From: Anticarsia gemmatalis
Taxonomy: Eukaryota > Arthropoda > Insecta > Lepidoptera > Erebidae
Length of the DNA: 64,000 nt
Reading direction: 5' to 3'
Assembly: GCF_050436995.1 (NCBI RefSeq)
Contig: NC_134763.1
Location: forward strand, 8,737,001 to 8,801,000
A program made the position numbers and the translations under genes. Within the stretch, counting starts at the first letter, position 1. Each line of letters opens with the position of its first letter. This document shows, piece after piece, positions 54,683-64,000 of the stretch. The notes below the pieces were generated by a model that saw only the letters and a list, made by a program, of their open reading frames with translations, did not search any database and was not told the DNA's origin.

Positions 54683-55094
54683 TCAGTCGATGACCTGCGA
54701 CACGATCTTCTCCATGTCGTGGTCGATCTCGTCGTTGGTGGGCGGCGCGGGCGGCGGCGCGGCGTGCGGCGGCGGGGACGGCGCCGCCGGCAGCTGGAAC
54801 GGCTCGTCCAGCTCCTCCAGCCCCGCCGGCACCGGCAGCTTGGCCAGCTCCTCCTGCAGCTTCACGTAGTGCCGCTGTAACACAACGTTCGCGTCACTCT
54901 CGCTGTCAACTCGCCACACACGTGCTACACACAGCACACACAAGCTCTTTGCTACATACCTTGAGCGCCATGAGGTTGAGCTGTATACTCCGCTGAGTGC
55001 GCTCGTCGCCGCTCTGACTCTCGAGCTCGGTGATCCAGTTCGCTACCGTCTGCATGATCTCATTGCGCTTTATCCAGAAATGTGTCTGGATCAC
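54683..55094 (-). CDS. BIRC6: BIRC6: C-terminal helix region and stop
   Basis: Exons are 54960-55094 then 54683-54874. VIQTHFWIKRNEIMQTVANW through SIQLNLMALK is a helical extension of the UBC fold. It is followed by RHYVKLQEELAKLPVPAGLE, which fits the conserved end of BIRC6. The last about 45 residues (QLPAAPSPPPHAAPPPAPP, then TNDEIDHDMEKIVSQVID) are a Pro/Ala-rich linker with a short acidic helix, less conserved. Confidence 0.92.
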
Positions 55095-58000
55095 CTGTAA
55101 ATCAAAATTCAATTAATTCTGTCATAATAAGCACTGTAAGATATCATGTCACCATTAATGTCTCTGTGTAAACATTGCTGCTTTAAATCATTTTCAATTT
55201 GCACTAATCAGTAACATAAACGAGACAAATATACGGTGTCACGGTAAATGAAGCGTGATAATGAGAGAAGTGAGCCGATGTCTTACTTCTTTGAAGCAGG
55301 GCTCAGGGTTCCGCAGGTGGTCGAGCATGGCCCAGCGCACGCACGCCTGGTAGATGTTGGAGTTGTACTCCAGCGATGCGCTCGAGCCCACGCGCGTGCC
55401 GCGGCTGCGCTCGTAGCCCGGCTCGTTGAAGTACGGCTCCGGCACCAGGATCAGGGACTGGATCGAGACCAGCACCTGCACACACGTCACATCACGTATT
55501 AAACACAACACAAATTTACATGGCAGTACAGTACAATCTCGTTTATCATCTTTTTGATAGTGATCAGGTGGAGGTATACCTGTAAAAAGCTGGAAGTGTG
55601 TGCGTTCCACTTCTCCTCGGGTCGTCCGTGCCAGGTGTTGAGCACGGAGAGGCACACCTTGCCGTCGTTGTACAGGTTGGGGTTGAACCGCACCGAGTGG
55701 CGGCCCGTCGTCTCCAGGTTGATGAGCATCGGCACCGCCGGGTACTCCGCCGGGAAGTACACGTCCAGCACGAAACACCCGTTCGCGTACGGGGTGTCAG
55801 ATGGCCCGGTTATTAATACCTGCAAATTACACGACACGTTAATAATCATAACGACACGGAAGAATGACATAATATTATGTGGTATCTCGCAGCTGTATAC
55901 CTTCATGACGTCGAGGCGGTCGGCGTCGGTCCGCACGAACACGGAGGAGGAGTAGGAGAGCGGCAGCGAGGTGGCGAGCGTGGCGGCCTCCTGCGCCAGG
56001 CGCTTCATGCGGGCGGGGTGCGCGCGCTCGCCCGCCGCGCGGACCATGCTCTCGAAGTGGTACGGCACCAGGAAGCGGAACCCGCTCTCCGCGCACTCCG
56101 CGATCATCTCGAACGTCTCTGTTAACAGCATGAACATTCTCGTATCTCGATTCGACTAAAGAAATCATAAAACAAACTGTGAGACCGGCCTCACCGAACT
56201 GCATGGTGCGCATGAGCTCGATGTAGCGCGCCTCCCGAGACGCGCCGCTGAGCGGAGCAGGCACTCCGCCTCCGCGCCCCGACTCCGTCTCGCCCTCCGT
56301 GCGGCACATCAGCGCCGACGTCGCCTGTATTTACATTATCATTATATAAACCACTCGTTAATATTGAATTACACATTTCCTTTTCATTACATGCTTTAGA
56401 AAGATCTCTTTTAGGGTAGATAGTTTAATAGTGTACTTTAATCAGACAATTAATTGTTAGCTCACCTGAATATCTGCTATTAAAGCGGGGAGTCCCTCGT
56501 CTTCCTCCGATAGTTCTGAATTACTTGACGTGCTAAATCTTTGGCTATATGTCATTTTACCGAATATATTTTTCTTGCTCATTCTGTAAAACCAACGTTT
56601 TCGTATTAAAATAAGGAACTCGTCTCATTCGAACAGGTCAAATTTCAAATACAAAGAATCAAGAAGAATAAGGGCGATACGTATACGCTATGTCCAGTAA
56701 CGTTATGTTTCGTTTTGTGTTCATTCTCAAACAGAGGACGTTACTCGACAGAAGAACTTTTCGATATGGATCGTGAAACGAGCTGTGGTCGTAGAGGTAG
56801 ACGGAGGCACGTACCTGAGCTTGGTGGCGTAGGAGTTGGTGGTCCTGCTCATGAGCGCCAGCAGGCGCGGCAGCGGGCGCAGCGCGGCGGCCAGGCGGCG
56901 CGAGCGCACCGCGTGCAGCGCCCGCGCCGCGCGCAGCACGCACACGTACAGCGGGATGTGGCGCGACATGTCCAGCACTGCGCACGGACACACAGTATAA
57001 CACTTGGCCGACCTCAAGGCGCAGCTCTAACACTGCTGCGTCGACGCATCGCAAAAACCAGCAATACGAGATTCAAAAACGAGTGTCGTAAATGTCAGCG
57101 ATGTGTCGACGCAATGCAGTGTTGTGATTTACCCTCGAGCGAAATTCAAGAAATAAAAGATAAGAATTGCGAAATATATTTTACAAATCTGTACAGTTCA
57201 ATGCACTAAGTGCTTAATGGCTAACGACGACTGCCTAGCGGCTCAAGTGCAGTTTGTTACCTGAGTCGTTCCTAAGATAAGAGCATATGGCGGGCACGAG
57301 CGAGCTGTTGGCGACGAGCTCGATGAACTCCTGTGGCAGGTCGTGGTCCTCCTCCTCGTCTGGGTCGCGGTCCGCTACCTCGGCCGTGCCCTCCTCCGGC
57401 GGCCACTTCTCGCCAGGATTCATATATGATGCTAATACCTGAACAGTTACACCGTCATGTTAATCATTCAAATATTTTTGGAAACAACACGTATAATCGA
57501 GTATTTTGTTTGGTTTAGAATAATAGATATCTCTTGAAAAGTTTGCTAACAGTGTGAAATGACGAACGCAGTAGACTGACATATGCTATACATTAGATAA
57601 AATTTAAATGTTCCGTATGAAGTGTCAGCTCTATTAACGCTGTAATAACGCAACATATAATATAAGAAACGTGTCAAGTTGCATAAGGTAGTGTTGGTGT
57701 TATACCTGCAGCAGTACGGTGACGTGTTCCTCCTCGGTCCGCTGGCGCACGAGCGCTTGCTCCACGTTCCACGACTGCTGCGTGGAGCCGGTGCCGAAGC
57801 CCGTGCCCTTCGCCCAGTACAGCTGGCTCTTCTCCTCCGACTTACCCGTCGAGCCATTCGATCCTTGGCTGTTCTGTAATATACAATAACGACGCTTCAG
57901 TATGGGGTCGTCTAGTATATTAGAAATACAAACGACATTGCTAGAGGCATCTATCAGTATATTACACAAAAGCGTGTAACGTATACAAAACTTTCGATCT

Positions 58001-61000
58001 GTAAATTTGGTCTAAATCGTGTGGAGCAGTCTGGAAAGACGTCAGCGATACGTACGTCGTTTGAGTTGGGCTTGTGGTGCGTGAAGACGGCGAGGCACGC
58101 CAGCAGCAGGCGCACGGCGCCGCGCTGCAGCAGCGCGCGCCGCAGCTCCTGGCCGGCGGGCGTGGCGCGCGGCGCCGCCTCCAGCAGGCGCGCCACGACG
58201 CTGAAGGGCAGCGTGCCCAGCGAGCCGCGGCCGGGCTCGGGCGGCGCGATGCTGCGCCCGTCCTCGTCCGTGGCCACGCCCAGCAGCAGGCGCAGCAGCT
58301 GCGTGGCGCGCGCGCCCTCGGCCAGCAGCGCGCGCGCGTAGCCCGGCAGCTTCAGCAGCAGCCCCAGCGCCAGCAGCGCGTGCGCCGGCACGCCCGCCAC
58401 CTCCTCGGCGCCGCCGCCGCCCGCGCCCATCGGGTTCACGCCCAGCTCCACCACCTCCTGCCATACACATTACGTTATAATCGTGACGACATCATTATGA
58501 TAGTATTTATTTGGAAATACAGAAAAATCATAGATCTGCTTCTTTTTGCAAGTGTTAGGAATATGAATGTGTATATATTGACCTCGTAAGGGTCGTCGAG
58601 CTTGACCCAGTCGAGGTCATGATGGTGGTGGCTGTTGTGCACAGCAGGCGGGGCGGGCGGAGGAGCGTGTGGTCGCGGCAGCCGCGCCGCTACCAACGCC
58701 AGCCCACCCACAGCTCCGAACTCGCGCAGCACTGCTCCGCCACTGTCACCACTGTCGCCACCGCCGCCGTCCCACGTCGGACCCGACCACGACTCTGTAC
58801 ACAGAAAGCGCAACACGATTGTTAAGTCAATGACATCAAAAATGCAAATAATTAGAGAAATGACAACTGCAGAAGTTCGAAAATCACATTGATATAAGAC
58901 TAGTCCATACAATAAGTATAAAACGTGTCATATAAGAAGCAGTAATGATGTCAAAAGTATATTACCTCCATTGGTGTTTAGATGCAGCGTGAGCGTGAGA
59001 TGGGGTCCGATAGTGTGCGGCACGGCGGCCGCCAGCTGCGCCAGCGTGGTGCCGGCCGGGATGAAGCCCTCCAGTCCGGGCACTTGCACGCGAATCGACG
59101 TCTCGATCAAATCTGCTGCATCATAACGTTACATTAATATTTGTATTTATATACAAATTAATATGAAGAAAGTCGCGAGTGAAAGGCTATTTACCGTCGG
59201 TGACTGAGAGCACAGAGGGGTCGGTGGTCTTGGGCAGTCGTTTCTTGTTGTTCTGTTGTTTGAGCGAGGTGTTCTTGACGTCCTTGACGCGCTTGTCCTT
59301 GGAGGCGCTGGCGGCGGCCAGGCTCAGCTCCCACGCCTCCGCCACCGTGGTGATGGCGGTGTCGGACGCGCTGCGTAGCACCGACCCGCCGCTCGAGCCC
59401 GCCGCGCCGCTCACGCACACCTTCGTGCTCTCTTCCATCACAGGTACTGTGGTATCAAATAATATGCTTTAATTATTTTGTTTATAGACGACTATCGTTT
59501 GGTTAAATCGTAGTTTTAGGTGATAGGTATGACTTTAAATCAATACAAGTAAATCAACAAAGCTACAAGTTCTAAATGGGTCCTGCGTTTCCTGTAAGAA
59601 TGCTACTAAATGTTTCGTGAAATGAGTAAAAACTAAAGGTCGGCCCTTCATAGTGAACCATGCGTTATATCGTGTGTGTATACGTACGCGGCGGGCGGTG
59701 GTCGGCCAGCAGCTGGCGCACGGTGGTGTGCAGCGGCAGCAGCGCGGGCGGCGCGGGGTGCGCGGGCAGCGGCGCGGCCCAGCGCACGCGCACCCAGGCG
59801 CGCCCGCCCGACAGCACCAGGCGCAGGATCAGCGCGCGCGTGAACCCTGAGATGCCGCCCGGACCTGCACAGAGACCGACATACAGTTAGCATATACATA
59901 CAACAAACGTCTGTCTATAAATCTCTCGTTATGATACTATTACGAGTTGTCTACAAAATTATACAGAAGCAAATAATGCATGATAAACATTTTAAGCAAT
60001 ATTATAAATTTTTATAAAATTAACAATTTCTATTCTAATTAACACCGATGTCTGAAATAGTTCTGCTACAATCAAGATTATCTAATTAGGGCTAAATACC
60101 AGATTCGTCTCATTAAAAAAAGAAACCATAAAATAATCATCATATTTCTTTGTATATAAAGTAAAATGAACTTATTTACCAGTGCATTCCATAGATTCTA
60201 ATATAGCGTGTAGGGTGGTGGCGAATAGTTTCTGATTGGCGGGGTGGCACACGATCAGCTCGGCGAACAAACGTATCGTGCTCTCTTCCAACTGAGCATA
60301 CTCCGCGTCCTCCTGCCATGAACTGCAAAGTACAAGTAACAATATTTTAATAAATTCCATCAACAAAAGTATACAACAGGCGTAAATAAATTTAACCCAA
60401 CATCCCACTTCGCAAGCAAGGGTGTCGTCCATCATTCCGGGAATGAGGGTGGGGTTTTAGGCCTCAAGTCCACCTCGCTGGCCAAGTGCGTGTTACCTCG
60501 GGTACAAACCCTCGACCACATGCGTTGGAGGCACAACTTTTTTTATCTCAGATGGAGATAGTTTTGGCCCATGTTTAAACAAAACATAGTGTTATAATTT
60601 TCAAATAGCAGTCCGTATTCTTTGGTCTTTGCCTTCTCCTAAAGGGAAAATTGCGTAATTTTATTTATGGACGTTTTATCCGTATTCTTTGCTCAAATTA
60701 CGCACGAACTGTCCCATCAAGTCTATATCTATATATGAAATAAAACGTAACACTCACATGTAATTAGGTCTAGGGTGGCACAGTAGTGTGAGCAGGGGCC
60801 GCCAGAATGTGGCACCGGGTCCTCCGAGCCAGTCCTTGAGCCGCTTAGACCAGCACACGCCCCGCGCGAACTCCACCAAGTGCCACACGCTCTTCATTGA
60901 TGGTAGATCAGCTGCGAATATAAAGACAACAGATTGAAACAAAATCGTTCTAATATTATAAAAGCGAACATTTGGAGATTTGCTTTTCTCCTGGACAGAT

Positions 61001-64000
61001 TACGATACTTAGCCGTGTTCTAGATTAGGTACCAGAATCCCAAATTGGGGTCAAAACAGGGCCATATAATAATGAGTTTTGTTTTGTTTCGTGGTGGGGT
61101 TACGTGTTCAGATTTGTGCCATCTGACTTTAAATAAAGATTTGAAAAAGTACCAAAATACTAGGCTAGGCTATTATAGTCAGTGCGGTTGAATTCATACA
61201 ATTTTAGTTATGTATTACGTGTATTCGTACCGTATTTAGAGTCTTTCTCCGGTTCCTTCATTTGAACGTCTTCTTGAGAGCCACCGCGCTGCTGTTCCTT
61301 TATCATTTCCAATTTAGCCTCACTGAAATCTGCGAACAATAAACATTATATCGATTGGCTACTTTGTTTCATACAAAGATTATTGTTGATTTGCAGGTGT
61401 GAAGGAAAACGTTGTTATAATTTTTTGGACAATTGCGTTTTATTGTCAAGAAACACGTTTCTAGAAAGACTATTATTAAGTTCGTACTGTGTATAAGGTG
61501 AGAGTGGGTACCTGCGATAGCCTTGACGACGGCGGCGGGCAGGCGCGAGTGCAGCAGCGCCTGCGTGGCGGCGGGCGACATGGCGGCGGCCGCCACGGAC
61601 TGCAGCTGGCCGCCGCGCGCCTCCCACGACACGCCCGCGCCCGGGCCCGCGCTGGACCCGCCCGCCCCGCCCGCGCCGCCCGCGGGGGACTGCACCTTCG
61701 TGTCGTCCGTCAGGCCCTCCATACTGTAAACACGGAACATACATTAGTACCTCGTATGGTAAATAGTTTATATATTGTTATAGAGACAACAAATACCTTT
61801 CGTCCTGGTCCATAGGAATGTCCATATATTCGAGTAACCGCCTGAATAGCTCTGGCCGGATGTAGCACATTGAGCATAGAACTGAAAAAAATGAAATTAG
61901 CATTAGACTGATATCTAGTGGCATATTTCAGACACAATAAAAATTGCTGGCTACTTGTGAATATTGTTAAAGAAACATAGAATAAACTAGTATTCTGTAA
62001 TAGCAATCAGAAATCTGTTTGTGTCGTAATAATAATGTTATACTCACTGGCATCGAGTGACTTCTTGAGCAGGCTGGTATCGGGCACGCTGTTCACCCAC
62101 TTGTAGACCAACTCAAACAACTCGTCCGTTATCTGTTCTTCCAAATTCTCTACTATGTTCTTCTCCTTCAATGACCATAATACCTGTAAATTATTACAAT
62201 ATTTTTGTAGTTTACATATTTACAAATAAAATTATTTTCTTGATTATAGCATCAGTTGTAATTTTAATTTTATTTGTGACAAAAATAATTTAGGTTTTAT
62301 TAAACTGTTGCTGACCTCAGCGAGCGTGTGCGTGAGCGCGGCGGAGGGCAGGTCCCGTGCGCGGGCGCGCGCGCCCAGCCAGCGCACGAAGGCGCCCACC
62401 GCGCCCTCCGCGCAGCGCAGGCACAGCTGCCGCACCAGCTCGCACACCGCCGTCATGCTGCCGTTCACGCGCCCCGAGCTCGCCGCTTGGAACGCTGTAC
62501 ATCACATTACATTTATTATCATCGAGAAATGGGTGTTAAACAGGGTAAAGTTAGAATATAAACTGACCGTGTGCATGCGCGTGAGCGTCCATGTTGAGCA
62601 GTGCCTCGACGAGTGGTGCCCGCAGTTCGGGCGCGTGCCTCGCGGCCGCCAGCAGCGCGTGGTGCGCGTGCGGCGCGGCAGGTCCCCCGCCCGCCACGCA
62701 AGCGCACAGCGCGCCCACGGCGCCGCCGCCCACGCCCGCGCCGCCCGCCGCTAGTCGCGCTGCTGCCGCGCCGCCACCGCGCGTGCACGCCGCTACCACG
62801 CACGCCCAATTGTTGCTTCTAGCGAACACAAACATCATTATAGTCCAAATATATTATATGCTAATTAACAGATCACAATACAGTCACAATTATTTTCACG
62901 AACTTCATAGGATTGACACTCAGTTTATGTTAGTTTTCGTGTGTATCAATATAGGATAATATTTTGGAAACTTGAAACGCATTAAAAATAAAAAAAATAA
63001 TCTTACGTGTTAGGTTGACCGGCTCCATGGCTGTTGAAAGCGGGAGCGGCCAGCAGTCTCAACTGCAGCAGACCCATGTTAGACGAGTCACGCGGCTTGT
63101 ATAGTCTGATCTGGACGGTGGTGCAGACAATAGGGCGAGCCACCACCAGGCGAATGAATGTCATACCCGCGGTGCTCTGAGGGGGACCGAGAGGGGCAAG
63201 AGTGCCGCCACATCCGGCTTCCACGGCGACTGCGCCGGGACACGCTATAGAAGAAAAAATAATTTAAATGAAATAGTCAAACAGAAAGTCAGAAAAGTTG
63301 ATACAAAATAATCAGTGATAACAATGGACTGAACCAAAATTGTATCAAAATCTTCGATGAAAGGTCAGTCTCGACCACTTAAAACGTTGTATGTTGTCGA
63401 AAGTGTAAGTGACGGAGAGCATTATCAGTATTGTAACGAGTGTGTAGTGTGTACTGACTGGCGAGGCTGGTGAGGTGCGGCTGCAGCTGCACCTCGTGCA
63501 GCTGCACGGCGTAGGGCAGCGTGAGCGTGAGCGCCAGCGACGCGTCGTCGGCGCTGAAGAAGTGGTAGCTCCACGCCGCCGCGCGCACGCGCCGTGCCGC
63601 GCATGCGCCGCGCACCGACATGCCGCCGCCGCCGTCCAGCAGCACGTCCGCCGCCTGCGCCGTGGGGTTGCCGCACGACACCGCGCCTGGGGACCACAAC
63701 ATATATTATATCGTCTGAAAACATACGACTACACAAGTACTACTACTAAGTCACAAGCATCAATAGTGAAAAGCAGTGTATGCTATCCACGAGTGATATG
63801 TTTAAACAATTTCAGAAACAATATACTGTATAGTACACATATCACAGTACAACTTACAAAGCGGTGCAATGTTCACGAGTCCGTTGGTAGCCTCAATGAC
63901 AGGCGGTTGGTTCTTCTTGTTGTTAGCCGACGCCGGTGTCGACATGTTCACCAGCTGCGGCGGCAGCTTCAAGTAGTTCATCAGAGATGACACTAGGCCT
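54683..64000 (-). CDS. BIRC6: BIRC6/Bruce, C-terminal third (gene continues beyond the window)
   Basis: BIRC6 (Drosophila Bruce) is a giant cytoplasmic E2/E3 hybrid ubiquitin ligase that holds back apoptosis by ubiquitylating caspases and IAP antagonists. I traced 26 exons, all consistent in phase, about 1,596 residues of a family usually near 4,800. The N-terminal BIR domain is outside the window. Recognition rests on the UBC domain (NLYNDGKVCLSVLNTWHGRP, SSFLQVLVSIQSLILVPEPY), the segment QLYWAKGTGFGTGS, and the C-terminal LQEELAKLPVP. Module exons are given below. Exons in the N-terminal half of this part are very GC-rich and heavily Ala/Gly/Pro-coded, which produces long shadow frames on both strands. 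Confidence 0.95.
55287..56118 (-). CDS. BIRC6: BIRC6: ubiquitin-conjugating (UBC) domain
   Basis: Exons in transcript order are 55901-56118, 55580-55819 and 55287-55475. The domain starts near MKRLAQEAATLATSLPLSYS, continues VLITGPSDTPYANGCFVLDV and YFPAEYPAVP, and carries the catalytic Cys in NDGKVCLSVLNTWHG (codon 55652-55654 on the - strand). The third exon gives LVSIQSLILVPEPYFNEPG. The HPN-type motif is altered to FNPN (RFNPNLYNDGK), as in other BIRC6 proteins. It transfers ubiquitin by thioester chemistry. All key residues are present, so the enzyme should be active. Confidence 0.96.
56195..57438 (-). CDS. BIRC6: BIRC6: linker and helical region before UBC
   Basis: Exons in transcript order are 57261-57438, 56815-56977, 56466-56583 and 56195-56324. 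They read VLASYMNPGEKWPPEE, HDLPQEFIELVANSSLVPAI, then LDMSRHIPLYVCVLRAARAL, then SYATKLR MSKKNIFGKM, and SNSELSEEDEGLPALIADIQ. The GESRG-like stretch (GETESGRGGGVPAPLSGASR) is low in complexity. The 118-nt exon is AT-rich, in contrast with its GC-rich neighbours. The region sits between the conserved armadillo-like body and UBC. Confidence 0.88.
57010..57138. mobile_element. Hairpin MITE (GACGCATCGC family), copy 2
   Basis: CACTGCTGCGTCGACGCATC and GATGTGTCGACGCAATGCAG are inverted arms, and 'GTCGTAAATGTCAG' is shared with 41622-41752. It lies in a BIRC6 intron. Confidence 0.65.
57706..58794 (-). CDS. BIRC6: BIRC6: YWAKGTGFGTGS region
   Basis: Exons in transcript order are 58583-58794, 58056-58457 and 57706-57873. 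The first is a Gly/Pro/His-rich linker (SGPTWDGGGGDSGDSGGA ... HNSHHHHDLDWVKLDDPYE). The second (402 nt) codes a helical repeat part (ALLALGLLLKLPGYARALLA, GTLPFSVVARLLEAA). The third reads QLYWAKGTGFGTGSTQQSWN then VEQALVRQRTEEEHVTVLLQ, a strongly conserved BIRC6 signature. Very high GC content gives several overlapping open frames that are not genes. Confidence 0.9.
58966..60911 (-). CDS. BIRC6: BIRC6: middle exons of the visible part
   Basis: Exons in transcript order are 60758-60911, 60180-60322, 59688-59864, 59195-59446 and 58966-59115. They read SMKSVWHLVEFARGVCWSKR, EDAEYAQLEESTIRLFAELI, GGISGFTRALILRLVLSGG, then EESTKVCVSGAAGSSGGSV and SIRVQVPGLEGFIPAGTTLA. The last exon has a NAGNAG acceptor (GCAGCAG) that would add or drop one Ala. 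The long helical segments fit the armadillo-like scaffold known for BIRC6. Confidence 0.88.
60390..60520 (+). repeat. Lepidopteran interspersed repeat, GCCTTGAG family
   Basis: Diverged copy within a BIRC6 intron: 'TTTTAGGCCTCAAGTCCACC' and 'CGCTGGCCAAGTGCGTGTTA'. Confidence 0.55.
61231..62494 (-). CDS. BIRC6: BIRC6: exons 62494 to 61231
   Basis: Exons in transcript order are 62316-62494, 62048-62183, 61797-61881, 61512-61723 and 61231-61329. They read TAVCELVRQLCLRCAEGAVG, VLWSLKEKNIVENLEEQITD, SLLKKSLDAILCSMCYIRPE then LFRRLLEYMDIPMDQDESME, and PAAVVKAIADFSEAKLEMIK. Phases check at every junction. The 85-nt exon is in the one frame that gives MCYIRPELFRRLLEYM; the other frames are not conserved in character. 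Confidence 0.9.
62568..64000 (-). CDS. BIRC6: BIRC6: 5'-most exons visible
   Basis: Exons in transcript order are 63858 to beyond 64000, 63459-63686, 63007-63244 and 62568-62818. They read SLMNYLKLPPQLVNMSTPAS then NIAPLCAVSCGNPTAQAADV, SYHFFSADDASLALTLTLPY then AVQLHEVQLQPHLTSLA, MTFIRLVVARPIVCTTVQIR then LYKPRDSSNMGLLQLRLLAA, and HALLAAARHAPELRAPLVEA. Repeated beta-strand patterns suggest a jelly-roll-like beta-sandwich inserted in the scaffold; this is an inference from pattern only. The first exon is cut by the window edge. Confidence 0.9.

Noticed and set aside
58042..58470. Long Ala/Arg/Gly-rich frames on both strands
   Set aside because: They are shadows of the GC-rich BIRC6 exon 58056-58457, whose true frame joins its neighbours in phase and reads as a helical repeat.

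Overview
This is a eukaryotic genomic window, almost certainly from a moth or butterfly. The evidence is many short exons with GT/AG (once GC/AG) splice sites, AT-rich introns, arthropod-style genes, and introns full of tRNA-derived SINEs, hairpin MITEs and Helitron-like elements of the kind common in Lepidoptera. The species was not determined. All gene models come from reading splice sites and reading frames by eye; no search was run.

Layout. Positions 1-9587 hold no gene I can support, only unique AT-rich DNA and repeat relics. Positions 9588-52892 (+) are one giant gene for papilin, a secreted basement-membrane protein. I traced 69 coding exons in one continuous frame, about 3,483 residues to the stop; only the exon with the start codon is missing. 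The domain order is: signal-peptide core, TSP1 repeat, ADAMTS-like Cys-rich and spacer region, six more TSP1 repeats, a Ser/Thr-rich mucin region from an array of small phase-1 exons plus one 1,014-nt exon, thirteen copies of a roughly 26-residue FGCCPD-type repeat with a second mucin stretch inserted, thirteen Kunitz domains (two degenerate), a duplicated Cys-rich linker, a WAP domain, three Ig domains, and a C-terminal PLAC domain.

Positions 54683-64000 (-) are the 3' third of BIRC6/Bruce, the giant E2/E3 ubiquitin ligase that inhibits apoptosis. I traced 26 exons, about 1,596 residues, ending in the UBC domain with its catalytic cysteine; the gene runs off the right edge. The two genes are tail to tail and their polyadenylation signals lie close together near 53.5 kb. 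They are functionally unrelated: one acts outside the cell, the other in the cytoplasm.

The most interesting signals are: a hidden internal signal-peptide exon (49430-49499) in a papilin intron, whose phase fits the next exon and predicts a 328-residue secreted Ig-Ig-PLAC short form; an array of skippable mucin exons amplified together with their introns; a tandem duplication of a three-Kunitz, four-exon block; a GC-AG intron; and several hairpin transposon families.
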